64,000 nucleotides of DNA from Oceanospirillaceae bacterium (GCA_002724925.1 PBQA01000027.1:1-64000); one strand, 5' to 3'; shown: positions 9,030-17,024, counted from the first letter of the stretch. The notes: generated from the sequence alone by a model not told the origin. A program made the numbers and translations.

Positions 9030-9659
9030 GTGTCAGATATTGATCCACTGTGTTTAGAAGTAGATGAACTTGATTTCAGGTTAGGTTTGACTGAATTGTT
9101 GACCGCTAACGGACGGCTAACAAAAGAAACCAATCAATTAATAGCCAAAACTATTACAGATACCAAAGTCCTGGCGATGAAAGAGGTGCTTGCTCAGTAC
9201 ATTCAGACGGGGCTAGGCATGTCACAAGAAGAACTTATTGCAGAGCAGCATAACTCGAAGCGGTTAGGTGAGTTTTTAGGCTCTGTAGGTTATGAGCGGC
9301 CAAATTGTGGTAATTTTGAAGCTCATGCGATTGTCAGTGGTGGGCATGTCCGGGCTGAGGCGGCGCGGGAAATTCTCGCTCAGTACAATGTTCGAATAGA
9401 TGACCCAAGTAACGGCGTCTGGCTACCTAATTACAAACGTAACTTATCGAAGAACCCAGAGTTCTCATATGCTCATCGCACTGTCCATCGAAAGACTTAT
9501 TATCTCAATATCACGTCCTGTCTGGAGCAAGCAATGAGCCCGATGCACGCCCGTGCAATTCTCAGAAGAATCGCCAGAGGTGTTGTCTCGGGTGCGTTTC
9601 CTTTGGATCGTAGACTAAAACGCGTAGAGGTCAGGGAGATCGGCAATGGCTCATTCTGA
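9030..9659 (+). CDS. AHH-type (HNH/Endo VII superfamily) nuclease-like toxin, stand-alone
   Basis: The start is a GTG at 9030 behind a perfect GGAGGTGA site. The 209-residue protein has a C-terminal half that follows the AHH nuclease pattern: EAHAIVSGGH (about residues 98-107), AREILAQYNVRIDDPSNGVWLP, then AHRTVHRKTYYLNI. In the family the first motif is normally A-H-H; here the second His is Ala, so catalytic competence is uncertain. The N-terminal 90 residues are helical and carry no recognisable PAAR, VgrG, RHS, LXG or secretion domain. The next gene overlaps it by 14 bases and looks like its immunity gene. An orphan cargo or polymorphic toxin is the best reading. An intracellular role is also possible. 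Confidence 0.7.
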   Translation: MSDIDPLCLEVDELDFRLGLTELLTANGRLTKETNQLIAKTITDTKVLAMKEVLAQYIQTGLGMSQEELIAEQHNSKRLGEFLGSVGYERPNCGNFEAHAIVSGGHVRAEAAREILAQYNVRIDDPSNGVWLPNYKRNLSKNPEFSYAHRTVHRKTYYLNITSCLEQAMSPMHARAILRRIARGVVSGAFPLDRRLKRVEVREIGNGSF

Positions 9660-10164
9660 TGTTATCTACTCACTCGAAGTAGAGTACGACAGCTGTAAAA
9701 CATTTATACCCAAGCACGGCGGTAGCATTCGTTGTAAGGGGATTCCAATTGAAATAGAGCAACCCGTAGCCATCGAACCTGACGAAGAAGATACAGGGCT
9801 TCCACTGTGCGATGTGTCTCTGGTAAATACCGGTTCTTTCGTCGTCAGTAATGATCTTTATGAATACCTGAAACCACTGGTAGGGGATACCGTTCAGTTT
9901 ATTGAACTGAAATGGGAGAGTGCTCGCTTGTGGCTTTGTAATGTAGTCAACGTTGTTGATTGTCTTGATCAGCAGAAGTCAGAGATGAATCCATTCGGTG
10001 GTGTTGGTAGGGCTGTTTTCGATACGAGTAAAGTCCCGGAGCGTGGCTTCTTTAAAATCAAAGAAGACAACTATACCGGCATCTATCTGAGTCCTGCTAT
10101 GTACGAGACCTTGATTACTTACGAGCCCAGTGGGGTTGAGTTCGAAGTGACCGCTCTTAGCTAA
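9646..10164 (+). CDS. Imm11-like (DUF1629-type) immunity protein
   Basis: The 172-residue protein has the layout of the Imm11/DUF1629 family. There is a central segment SFVVSNDLYEYLKPLVGDTVQF, then LCNVVNVVDCLDQQKS, FDTSKVPERGFFKIK and a terminal IYLSPAMYETLITYEPSGVEF. These proteins are commonly encoded next to polymorphic toxins. It overlaps the end of the AHH gene by 14 bases with GGGAGA upstream of its ATG, which implies translational coupling. Specific binding of the neighbouring toxin is inferred. Confidence 0.65.
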   Translation: MAHSDVIYSLEVEYDSCKTFIPKHGGSIRCKGIPIEIEQPVAIEPDEEDTGLPLCDVSLVNTGSFVVSNDLYEYLKPLVGDTVQFIELKWESARLWLCNVVNVVDCLDQQKSEMNPFGGVGRAVFDTSKVPERGFFKIKEDNYTGIYLSPAMYETLITYEPSGVEFEVTALS

Positions 10165-10175
10165 TTCCAATAGCC

Positions 10176-10748
10176 ATGTTGTGTAGAATCTTAACGAATG
10201 GTCTCGATTACCTCAGCTTGATGTATGACGATGAAGAGGTCATAGAAAAACTGGGTGAAGACAACCTGATTCAGATCGAATGTGACCCGAGAGAATATGC
10301 ACCTATCTGGCAGACACTGTCGGTCCGATTTGAGCCAGCGCTGGGTGGTAAGAGTGATAAGCCGATCCCCGATCTTCAGATGCACAGCGGTCACCTCTTT
10401 CTATCAGAGAGAGCACTGAAATCATTGAGAGATATTCTTGAACCTCATGGTGAGCTGCTGCCAGTAGTCTACAGCTCTGATAATGAAGCCCCCAAAGAAG
10501 GAGCTATCTTCAATCCTTTGAAGGTAGTTTCAGCGAATGAGAGAACAAGCACGAAGGATTCATTCGGTGAAGTCGCTTCATTGTTTTTCGACACTGAGGA
10601 GGTGATCTTTTAGACGGATTTTGATGATTACTTTGGTGTGTACTGTAGTAACGAGTTTCAGAGGTTCATTGAGGCGAATGAGCTTACCGGTATGGAGTTG
10701 AGAGAAAACCTAGCCTCATACGAAACTCAGATTAGCACTCGGATGTGA
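10176..10748 (+). pseudogene. Second Imm11-like gene interrupted by an in-frame amber codon
   Basis: The frame from the ATG at 10176 runs 145 residues to a TAG at 10611-10613. It then continues in the same frame for 44 more codons to a TGA at 10746-10748. The part after the amber (DDYFGVYCSNEFQRFIEANELTGMEL) is exactly the family C-terminus and lines up with the end of the preceding gene. SLFFDTEEVIF before the stop corresponds to AVFDTSKVPERGFF there. One base change, such as AAG to TAG, explains it. With the stop removed, the gene would end three bases before the next start, as in an intact operon. It is a diverged paralogue of the upstream gene. Confidence 0.7.
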
Positions 10749-10751
10749 TAA

Positions 10752-11516
10752 ATGAAGATAGTGACGTGGAATTGCAATGGTGGTCTCAGAAATAAACTTC
10801 ATGCAGTTGACTCACTAGATGCCGACTTAGTTGTTGTTCAGGAATGTGAAGACCCTGCCCAGTCTACGAAAGCCTACAGAAAATGGGCCGGCGATTACAT
10901 TTGGTATGGAAAGAACAAAAATAAGGGAATAGGTGTTTTTCCTCGTAATGGACACTGTGTCCGACCAGTAGCATGGTCTGGGATTTTCACGCTCGAAGGC
11001 TTGGGTTCGCATGATCGTCCTATATTTTGGCGAACTGAAGATCTGGAGCTGTTCTTACCTTTTACTCTGAATGACAGGTTTACCTTCCTGGCATGCTGGA
11101 CTAAAGGTGGCGATTCGAAGGCCTTCGGGTATATTGGGCAGCTTTGGAAGTATCTAAAAATACATAAAAATGACTTGAAGCAGCCAGATACGATTGTATT
11201 AGGTGACTTCAATAGTAATTCTATTTGGGATAAAGACGACCGTTGGTGGAATCACTCCAATGTGGTAGAAGAACTGCGTGATTTGGGCTTGCAGAGCGTA
11301 TATCACAACAGAAGAAATGAACCCCAAGGGAGAGAAACAGAGCATACTTTTTATCTCCAGCGAAACAGAGCTAAGGCATACCACATTGACTATGCGTTTG
11401 TTTCAGAGAACCTTCGCCCCGGCTCCACGATTACGATCGGTGACCCAGATAACTGGCTTTCCATTAGTGATCATATGCCACTGGAACTGAAATTATCCTT
11501 TGACGGTTCTGCCTAA
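10752..11516 (+). CDS. Endonuclease/exonuclease/phosphatase-family protein
   Basis: The 254 residues carry the EEP signatures in order: IVTWNCNGGL (residues 3-12), VVQECEDP with the metal-binding Glu (about 28-35), VLGDFNSNSIWD (about 149-160), HIDYAFVS (about 210-217) and SDHMPLELKL at the end. All expected catalytic residues (Asn, Glu, Asp-x-Asn, Asp-His) are present, so a Mg-dependent phosphodiesterase or DNase/phosphatase activity is plausible. It starts three bases after the amber-broken immunity gene. No signal peptide is seen. Whether it is a second effector, a defence nuclease or an unrelated passenger is open. Confidence 0.8.
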   Translation: MKIVTWNCNGGLRNKLHAVDSLDADLVVVQECEDPAQSTKAYRKWAGDYIWYGKNKNKGIGVFPRNGHCVRPVAWSGIFTLEGLGSHDRPIFWRTEDLELFLPFTLNDRFTFLACWTKGGDSKAFGYIGQLWKYLKIHKNDLKQPDTIVLGDFNSNSIWDKDDRWWNHSNVVEELRDLGLQSVYHNRRNEPQGRETEHTFYLQRNRAKAYHIDYAFVSENLRPGSTITIGDPDNWLSISDHMPLELKLSFDGSA

Positions 11517-11548
11517 TCGATTTAGATGTCTAGAGAGGGCTAGCCAAT

Positions 11549-11821
11549 TCAGATCGGCTTCTTGCAGTTCAGGCACCTCAAACGGCTGAAAAGAAGGAAA
11601 GAATTGAACTTCGCCCCCCAGAATATGGGTTTTTTACATGCAGGACATTTTACATTTGTCAGAAATCGACCAAAGGTTAAGTTCACAACAACAATCCCTA
11701 GCATGAATACAGGATTCTCATAGAAACCTGCCAATGCAAAGAAAAAAACTGACAAAAGCACCAGAAGTAGCCGAGCGTAAGAAATCTTCTGTCCTAGGCT
11801 CATATTAATTTTGAGGTGCAT
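11549..11821 (-). CDS. Small membrane protein with C-terminal zinc-ribbon cysteines
   Basis: The 90-residue product starts at the ATG at 11821, with AAGGA eight bases upstream. There are two hydrophobic segments at about residues 15-50. A CPAC and a CLNC pair about 25 residues apart at the C-terminus suggest a metal knuckle. It is convergent with the EEP gene. The function is not recognised. Confidence 0.55.
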   Translation of the reverse strand: MHLKINMSLGQKISYARLLLVLLSVFFFALAGFYENPVFMLGIVVVNLTFGRFLTNVKCPACKKPIFWGAKFNSFLLFSRLRCLNCKKPI

Positions 11822-11930
11822 GTCCGTGTCCTTGAGCTATGAAGGGAGGTAGCAGATGTATTCTAGTGGTTGAGTGGCTTGATTACACTAACTACAATGA
11901 TACACCTTTAACGTATATCAGGCTTTTACG

Positions 11931-12173
11931 ATGTCCGACAACAAACCAGAACTCCCAAACCATCTGTCCATCAACCCGCGTAGCCCGCACTTCGTTGAAG
12001 AGTGCTTTGAGCACGACATCGGCATCCGCTTCAAGGGCAAAGAGCGCACGGACATCGAGGAATACAACATCAGCGAAGGCTGGGTGAAGATTTCTTCGCC
12101 GACGACTAAAGATCGCTTTGGTCGTCCGTTGCTGATCAAGCTGAAGGGCGAGGTTGAGGCGTTTTATAAGTAG
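11931..12173 (+). CDS. DUF3297-family small protein
   Basis: The 80-residue protein matches the DUF3297 pattern over its full length: LSINPRSPHF, HDIGIRFKGKERTDIEEYNISEGW and PLLIKLKGEVEAFYK at the end. Function unknown; the family is widespread as an 80-residue soluble protein. A strong hairpin follows 62 bases after the stop. Confidence 0.85.
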   Translation: MSDNKPELPNHLSINPRSPHFVEECFEHDIGIRFKGKERTDIEEYNISEGWVKISSPTTKDRFGRPLLIKLKGEVEAFYK

Positions 12174-12181
12174 TTTTATGG

Positions 12182-12201
12182 ATTCCCGAATTCTCGGGAA
12201 T
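12182..12201. repeat. ATTCCC-N8-GGGAAT element (dRS3-like pattern)
   Basis: ATTCCC GAATTCTC GGGAAT has the exact arm-and-spacing layout of the neisserial dRS3 repeat, which also occurs in other proteobacteria. Only one copy was noticed in this window. Confidence 0.4.
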
Positions 12202-12235
12202 GACAGACTGCTCTCGACCTCTCGGGGCTGACAAC

Positions 12236-12263
12236 AAAGAAACCGCCAATTGGCGGTTTCTTT
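12236..12263 (+). terminator. Bidirectional Rho-independent terminator
   Basis: AAAGAAACCGCC and GGCGGTTTCTTT form a perfect 12-bp stem around AATT, with A-rich and T-rich flanks that allow function on both strands. Nearly the same hairpin recurs at 15549-15576. Confidence 0.85.
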
Positions 12264-12300
12264 GGTTTTATAGGTCGGATTACTGGTCTTAGCAAAATAG

Positions 12301-12424
12301 GGCTTTAGATGGGCGAGGCCGTAGGCGGGTTGTCCCAACCCGGTTCGCCAAAGCTTCGCGTTTAGCTCCTACAGGGAAAGGGGTTTCATGCCGCGACAAT
12401 GTCGGGGATATGATCCCCTCCTAC
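12301..12424 (+). repeat. REPIN-like intergenic repeat, two-part copy
   Basis: Part one starts GTAGGCGGGTTG/CCAACCCG (12321 on) and ends in GCTCCTAC (12365-12372), an inverted GTAGGAG head. Part two ends at 12424 and on the minus strand reads GTAGGAGGGGATCATATCCCC. The same arrangement, including the preceding GGCTTTAGATGGG, recurs at 17744-17880. The first part alone recurs at 16500-16563. Confidence 0.7.
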
Positions 12425-12434
12425 ACGGGTGCCC

Positions 12435-12776
12435 TCATGCCGCTATTCCACCTTTGTGCTGGTAGTGTGAGAAGAGCATGGTCTTTTCATCTACCAGGCC
12501 AAACACGGCCAGTGCGTCTTCATTCTGCATCATGGCCGCCGACGCTGCTTTGGCTGCTGCTTCGTTTTCCCAGACGATGAACTCAATCCAGTGGCCGTTT
12601 TCTTCGCTGTAGTAGTAATCCCGTGATTTAAAGCCTTCTGCTGCCTGTACGACGGCGTTTAGGTTGGCCATGGCGGCCTCCTGAGCGGCTAAATCCACGT
12701 CTGCCCGGAACTGTAGGGCGATGATTTCGAAGCTGTTGTTCAGGTTGGCTGCAGTTGCGTTAAGGGTTGTGTGCAT
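12435..12776 (-). CDS. Small antibiotic-biosynthesis-monooxygenase-like (dimeric alpha/beta barrel) protein
   Basis: The 113-residue protein has FEIIALQFRADVD, a central GFKSRDYYYSEENGHWIEFIVWENE and a C-terminal helix, a layout typical of ABM/ferredoxin-like monomers. No catalytic residue can be assigned. The start is the ATG at 12776 with GGAG nine bases upstream. It is divergent from a WYL regulator, with a perfect dyad between them, so it is a likely regulatory target. Function inferred from fold resemblance only. Confidence 0.6.
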   Translation of the reverse strand: MHTTLNATAANLNNSFEIIALQFRADVDLAAQEAAMANLNAVVQAAEGFKSRDYYYSEENGHWIEFIVWENEAAAKAASAAMMQNEDALAVFGLVDEKTMLFSHYQHKGGIAA

Positions 12777-12883
12777 ATCCGTATCTCCGGTTTGTTCTGT
12801 TCAATTCGGTTCAAGTCAATTGTCGGGGGTTGTTCCCGAATTATGTGTGCGCCTTTGTCCTGGCACAGATTCAGAGTAATCTT

Positions 12884-12908
12884 ATAACCGACACTAAATG
12901 TCGGTTAT
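12884..12908. promoter_or_regulatory. Perfect 10-bp inverted repeat between divergent genes (candidate operator)
   Basis: ATAACCGACA and TGTCGGTTAT are separated by CTAAA. The site lies between the ABM-like gene and the WYL regulator. It covers the first in-frame ATG (12898) of the regulator, which argues that translation starts further downstream. Confidence 0.55.
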
Positions 12909-12963
12909 TTTGTTAGGCTGTGAACATCGAACTAACGCAGGTTGTTTCAGGAGAAAGATACGG

Positions 12964-13698
12964 GTGGCAAAAGGGAGCTTATTGAATAAGCAGAACCGTC
13001 TGGATCGTCTTGTCGGGTTATTGCGGCAGGATGAGGTCTGGACGATGAAGCGACTCGCTGATCAGCTTGAAGTAAGTGACCGTACGCTGCTGCGCGACAT
13101 CAATGAGCTGCGCGAGCAGGGGGTACCGATTGAAGCCGAGCGTGGCCCCGGTGGTGGTATCAGCCTGAGTCGACGTTGGGGCGTTGATAAGCTGCGACTG
13201 AATCACGAAGAGGTGATCAGTATGCTGGTGTCGCTGGCGATTACAGAGACACTGCAAAGCCCCTTATTGGCAGAACCTGTGCGCAGTGTTCGCCAGAAGA
13301 TGACGTTGGGTTTGCCCGAGCATCAGCGTCAGGTAGTTAATCAACTGCGTAAACGTATTCTGGTAGGCGATCCGGCGTCAGGGCAGGTAACGCAGACTTA
13401 CAGCCAACCCACCGCAGCCATTACCAGGCAGGTCACGACCGGGTTCTTTGAGCTAGAAATGTTGGATGTTGAATACATCGCGGGTAACGGTGCGGTGACC
13501 GAGCGCCGCATAGAACCTCAGTATTTGTTCTTTAACTGGCCAGTCTGGTATCTGCTGGGGTGGGATCATTTGCGTGAAGCGCCGAGGGTGTTCCGGATTG
13601 ATCGGATGCAGAAGGTGACGTTGGCGGGTGAAGCGTTCAGGCCGAGATCGCGGTCGCTGATTTTGCAGGGGCTGGATGATTACTATCGATTGTTGTGA
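12964..13698 (+). CDS. HTH/WYL-domain transcriptional regulator (YafY type)
   Basis: An N-terminal HTH_11/DeoR-like helix-turn-helix (MKRLADQLEVSDRTLLRDINELREQGVPI) is followed by GPGGGISL and a C-terminal WYL domain (PQYLFFNWPVWYLLGWDHLREAPRVFRIDRM). The preferred start is GTG 12964, with CAGGAGA about ten bases upstream. The ATG at 12898 lies inside the putative operator and adds atypical residues. The product is 244 residues. It probably controls itself and the divergent ABM-like gene. The ligand is unknown. Confidence 0.85.
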   Translation: MAKGSLLNKQNRLDRLVGLLRQDEVWTMKRLADQLEVSDRTLLRDINELREQGVPIEAERGPGGGISLSRRWGVDKLRLNHEEVISMLVSLAITETLQSPLLAEPVRSVRQKMTLGLPEHQRQVVNQLRKRILVGDPASGQVTQTYSQPTAAITRQVTTGFFELEMLDVEYIAGNGAVTERRIEPQYLFFNWPVWYLLGWDHLREAPRVFRIDRMQKVTLAGEAFRPRSRSLILQGLDDYYRLL

Positions 13699-13883
13699 GT
13701 GGAGTTACTATTCATTTTTTACACTGTTGCAGCTTTGAGAGCCTGAGGGACTTTGCTCAGTTATTTATACTGGCAGTAAAAAAAATGGAACGTGTCGCTT
13801 GAGGACAGTATGTACACGCTGCAGTTGTTATAGACTTAAATTCTTAGTTGGTCAAATCAAACGAATTACAACTTGGAGGTAAT

Positions 13884-15389
13884 ATGCACCGGCTACTTTT
13901 TCTTATATTCATATCCTTTTCTATAATTTCTTGCGGTGGAAGTGGTGAAACAGCACCATCTGAAAATGTAAATAACAATGAAATTGTAGATACAGAAGCG
14001 CCTAATGAGAGTCAGGACCTCCGTGTTGTACTTCCCTTAGCGGTTAATAAAACAGACTTCGATGTCAAAGATTTACGTGCATCATTCTATACTTATGAAG
14101 AAACAGGTGAAAAGTCGGAATTGATATATGAAGAGCTCGTGGATCAGATTCGTATTAACTATTCATGGGACTACTTTCAGGATATTGATGCCTCTGAACT
14201 AAATGGTGTGTGGTCAGGAAGTCTCGATATTAAGAGCGGAGGTGGTGTTTATCTCTTAATGGATGGTTTGACGTACGCTGATTTCCGTCTCTTGGTGGAC
14301 GGTAGCGAGATTTGCTCTTTGGGAGAGTGTGGAGATAAGATTCTCCTAGAGCTGGAGGTAGGAATTCATCAGTTTGAAATAGATTTTTATAACGATTATC
14401 ACACTGTAAATTTTAATGCCAAATTTTTCGGTTATGATCCAGTTTATATAGACGTTGATAGAGATTACAAGTTAGAAAGTGAGCCCGATGAAACGATATA
14501 CTTCGTAAATGTATATGAGGCTGATAGTCTGAATAATGAAATTCTGGTGCACCTGCCTTTAAAATCAACTTCGACATATTCGATAGTTTTATTTTCAATT
14601 AAAGGCGTTCGGTGGAGGTTTGTTGGTGATGATGAGTCTTTGAATAAGGTTTATTTAATCTCCCGTTCCGCAACTTCTGATGTTGCTAATTTTAATAAGC
14701 TCGTTAATATTGGGCGGGTCGCTAGTGAAAGTGACGCATCTTATCTAAATAGAAAGTTGTTTGGCCTGTATCATAGGGAATATGAAGAGTACGATGCTTC
14801 AGAGATTTACCTATATGATAGAACCCAAAGAATAACCGTAGCGAACAACCTTGTAGGCGATTTACCAGAGGTCACAAGTGTTGCGGAAAGTAGAGTGGGG
14901 GGGCAGGAAGTCGCAACATATTTTGAGCTTGAGCAGTCCACAATGCTGAAAAGTCTTAACTGGCGGGCTTGGTCAGACGCGCCCGTATCGTACGTCAATG
15001 GTACTTATTATCAAAGTGATCAAAGCTTCCTGTTGAGTGTTTACGATGGTTCGATCATTCCCGATAATTTGATTTTCTCTGAAGAACATGATGTTAACGT
15101 GCATCAGTATTATGGAACCGAGGGTGGGCATGTTTATAGGGTATATGCTGACTTTGAATCAACAGAGTTTCTCCCGGCTGGAAAGTATTGGCTTTCTATA
15201 CGTCACTCCTCTGAAAATCCTAACGTCTATTTTGGTGTAGTCTTGGAGAGAAGTGAGCAAACTAATGGGGGGGCTTTCAGAGCAGGTGAGTCGTATGAAT
15301 GGTACTCTATGGATTTTCTTGATGGTGTGCCTGCGGATACCGCAACTGGCATAGACTTGTATTTGAGTGGGGCTGCTAGTACTGAGTAG
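13884..15389 (+). CDS. Lipoprotein of unknown function
   Basis: The ATG at 13884 is preceded by GGAGGT, and the product (501 residues) begins with a lipoprotein signal ending IISC (Cys17). The mature part is rich in Asp, Glu, Ser and Tyr and is predicted largely beta. No known domain is recognised. The gene is visibly richer in A and T, with codons such as AAA, ATA and TTA, than the surrounding genes, which suggests acquisition from elsewhere. It stands alone, with the hairpin at 15549 downstream. Confidence 0.7.
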   Translation: MHRLLFLIFISFSIISCGGSGETAPSENVNNNEIVDTEAPNESQDLRVVLPLAVNKTDFDVKDLRASFYTYEETGEKSELIYEELVDQIRINYSWDYFQDIDASELNGVWSGSLDIKSGGGVYLLMDGLTYADFRLLVDGSEICSLGECGDKILLELEVGIHQFEIDFYNDYHTVNFNAKFFGYDPVYIDVDRDYKLESEPDETIYFVNVYEADSLNNEILVHLPLKSTSTYSIVLFSIKGVRWRFVGDDESLNKVYLISRSATSDVANFNKLVNIGRVASESDASYLNRKLFGLYHREYEEYDASEIYLYDRTQRITVANNLVGDLPEVTSVAESRVGGQEVATYFELEQSTMLKSLNWRAWSDAPVSYVNGTYYQSDQSFLLSVYDGSIIPDNLIFSEEHDVNVHQYYGTEGGHVYRVYADFESTEFLPAGKYWLSIRHSSENPNVYFGVVLERSEQTNGGAFRAGESYEWYSMDFLDGVPADTATGIDLYLSGAASTE

Positions 15390-15548
15390 ACGTTAATATT
15401 GTATTTGAAACGGTGCGATTGTGAACTTTTTAGCTCTAGATTCTTAGGTTTCAATTGATTTAACTAGTTTTTTCAGAACTTCGTTAATCGCTTAAATTAC
15501 TGCTTATTTGAGCGTTATTTTACATGATTGTCTGATTTCTACGGAAGC

Positions 15549-15576
15549 AAAAAAACCGCCAATTGGCGGTTTCTTT
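15549..15576. terminator. Bidirectional terminator between two convergent lipoprotein genes
   Basis: AAACCGCC-AATT-GGCGGTTT with A-rich left and T-rich right flanks, nearly identical to the hairpin at 12236-12263. It serves the plus gene ending at 15389 and the minus gene ending at 15590. Confidence 0.8.
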
Positions 15577-15589
15577 GTTTCTGGGCGTA

Positions 15590-16384
15590 TCAGTTAAAGG
15601 AAACCGGAACCTCTGCGTAGTTTTCCAGACAGGTAGCTTCTGTCTCCTCATCTCCGTCTTCGCAGAAGGTAGCGATGATGTATCCACCCTGAGGAAGGGA
15701 CTCTTCTGCGAAGGTAAGTGAGAGAGGGAAGTATCGAACCACCTCCTGTGTGTAGTAAGTTGTACCTTCTACAATATCACCTTCCGGTAATATTATTACG
15801 TTTGTGCAGGTGATTGAGAATCCCGATGAGTATCGGCATGTAATGCCGTAACTGAAGTTTCCATTTACCGGTACAAGTGAGAAGTCCATTGTGTATGGTG
15901 GTTCTTCACCGCTCTTACCCGCTGCCGATTCATCATCAAAGTACACTCGCAGGGTTTCCGTCGAGGAGTTGTTTGAGTAGCTTTTGATGTGGATGCTGAA
16001 TTCACCTGACTCAAGATTTGTATGCAGTTGCGCTTTACCGTCGGAGACTTCTGAGTTGCCGTTAATCATCAAGGATTTGACGGTACTGGTATCGGATGAA
16101 TTATTTGTACCATCGATTTCCAATTGAACGGCTATGGCTGCTGCCATGCGCTCGGCAACCCGGTACTCGAAATCAGACAGGCAGCCATCATGGTTGCTGT
16201 CGACGACGTCCATCTGTAGTTCGATTCCGTCTACATCAACTGTGTCTGCATCCGTGCATACGACGCTGAGCTCTTCAAGCGTCAGTTCTTCTTCTTTAGG
16301 TTCTGAATCTCCGCCACCTCCACCACCACAAGCTGCTAGAGTGGCGAGGGTTGCTAGGGTAAAACACTTGATGATGGAAGGCAT
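15590..16384 (-). CDS. Lipoprotein with an EF-hand-like calcium loop
   Basis: The start is ATG 16384 (MPSIIKCFTLATLATLAACG), giving a lipobox LAAC followed by six Gly; the frame extends 12 codons upstream without a signal. The product is 264 residues. DSNHDGCLSDFE at about residue 63 fits an EF-hand loop. The rest is beta-rich with paired cysteines. Function unknown. Confidence 0.7.
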   Translation of the reverse strand: MPSIIKCFTLATLATLAACGGGGGGDSEPKEEELTLEELSVVCTDADTVDVDGIELQMDVVDSNHDGCLSDFEYRVAERMAAAIAVQLEIDGTNNSSDTSTVKSLMINGNSEVSDGKAQLHTNLESGEFSIHIKSYSNNSSTETLRVYFDDESAAGKSGEEPPYTMDFSLVPVNGNFSYGITCRYSSGFSITCTNVIILPEGDIVEGTTYYTQEVVRYFPLSLTFAEESLPQGGYIIATFCEDGDEETEATCLENYAEVPVSFN

Positions 16385-16499
16385 AATCGTCCTTGAATTC
16401 TGTAATACAGAGTTGTCCATTGAGGGCTTCCGATTGGATATTCGTATAGAAAAATCTTAGCCGAATTTATTGATAGTTTACATATCATATTGCGACATC

Positions 16500-16563
16500 G
16501 TAGGCGGGTTGTTCCAACCCGGTTCGCCTCTCTTAGGTTTTGGGCTTCGCGTTTGGCTCCTAC
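16500..16563 (+). repeat. REPIN-like intergenic repeat, one-part copy
   Basis: GTAGGCGGGTTG-TT-CCAACCCGG followed by TTCGCC...GCTCCTAC, the same unit as in 12301-12424 and 17744-17880. It lies directly downstream of the HepT-like pseudogene. Confidence 0.7.
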
Positions 16564-16599
16564 AGGAGGCCTATGTCTGTCTCAGGTCTTCTCTTCTGT

Positions 16600-17013
16600 T
16601 TAGCTACCCAGTGCGTCTAATTCTTTTTGCGCGAAGGTGACGAGTGCGGTGTATTCGTTCTCGCGAATCAACTGTTCGATGATCTCTGGGTTGATGTTGA
16701 GGTAGTCGTGGACGAGGGCGTTTCGCATACCGATAATTCGCTTCTAGTTGATGCTTTTCGTAGAAGCTACGTCATGCTGAGAAAGCCGCTCGAAAGCGAC
16801 ATATGCGTTGTCAGGGGCAGGATAGCCGAGTTGTTTGCATCGGTGCTTGGCGATGCCGATGCAGGCGTTGAATAGCTCCTGCAAAAGTTGCTCTGCGGCT
16901 AGCCGGTGATACCGATTTACCTCTTCAGATCTGAAGATCGTTTGTAGGTTTGTCAGATCCTGTTGCAGGCCTTTCAGTTTAGTATCGAGTCGATAGCAGT
17001 AGTCGTTAGTCAT
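16600..17013 (-). pseudogene. HepT-like (DUF86) ribonuclease toxin gene with in-frame amber codon
   Basis: The frame from ATG 17013 runs 89 residues to TAG at 16746-16744, then continues in frame for 47 more codons to TAA at 16602-16600. The part after the stop contains GMRNALVHDY, which holds the R-x4-H-x-Y active-site motif of HepT. The stop sits where relatives often have Trp next to K/R-x-I-x-G-M-R-N, so TGG to TAG is a simple explanation. The shortened product would lack the active site. The usual partner MntA is absent. Instead the gene follows HigBA after 11 bases. Confidence 0.75.
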
Positions 17014-17024
17014 GGCCAGGCCTT

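Noticed and set aside
11839-12087. 82-residue plus-strand frame overlapping the DUF3297 gene
   Set aside because: Different frame from the conserved DUF3297 protein, Ser/Thr-rich, with no homology recognised.
10611-16746. Possible recoding of TAG as an amino acid, given two in-frame amber codons
   Set aside because: Several intact genes here end in TAG at the expected place (for example 4390, 12173 and 15389). Two separate nonsense mutations in accessory genes are simpler.
16627-16875. 82-residue plus-strand frame opposite the HepT-like gene
   Set aside because: The minus strand encodes the HepT family in this stretch on both sides of the amber codon, so this is its shadow.
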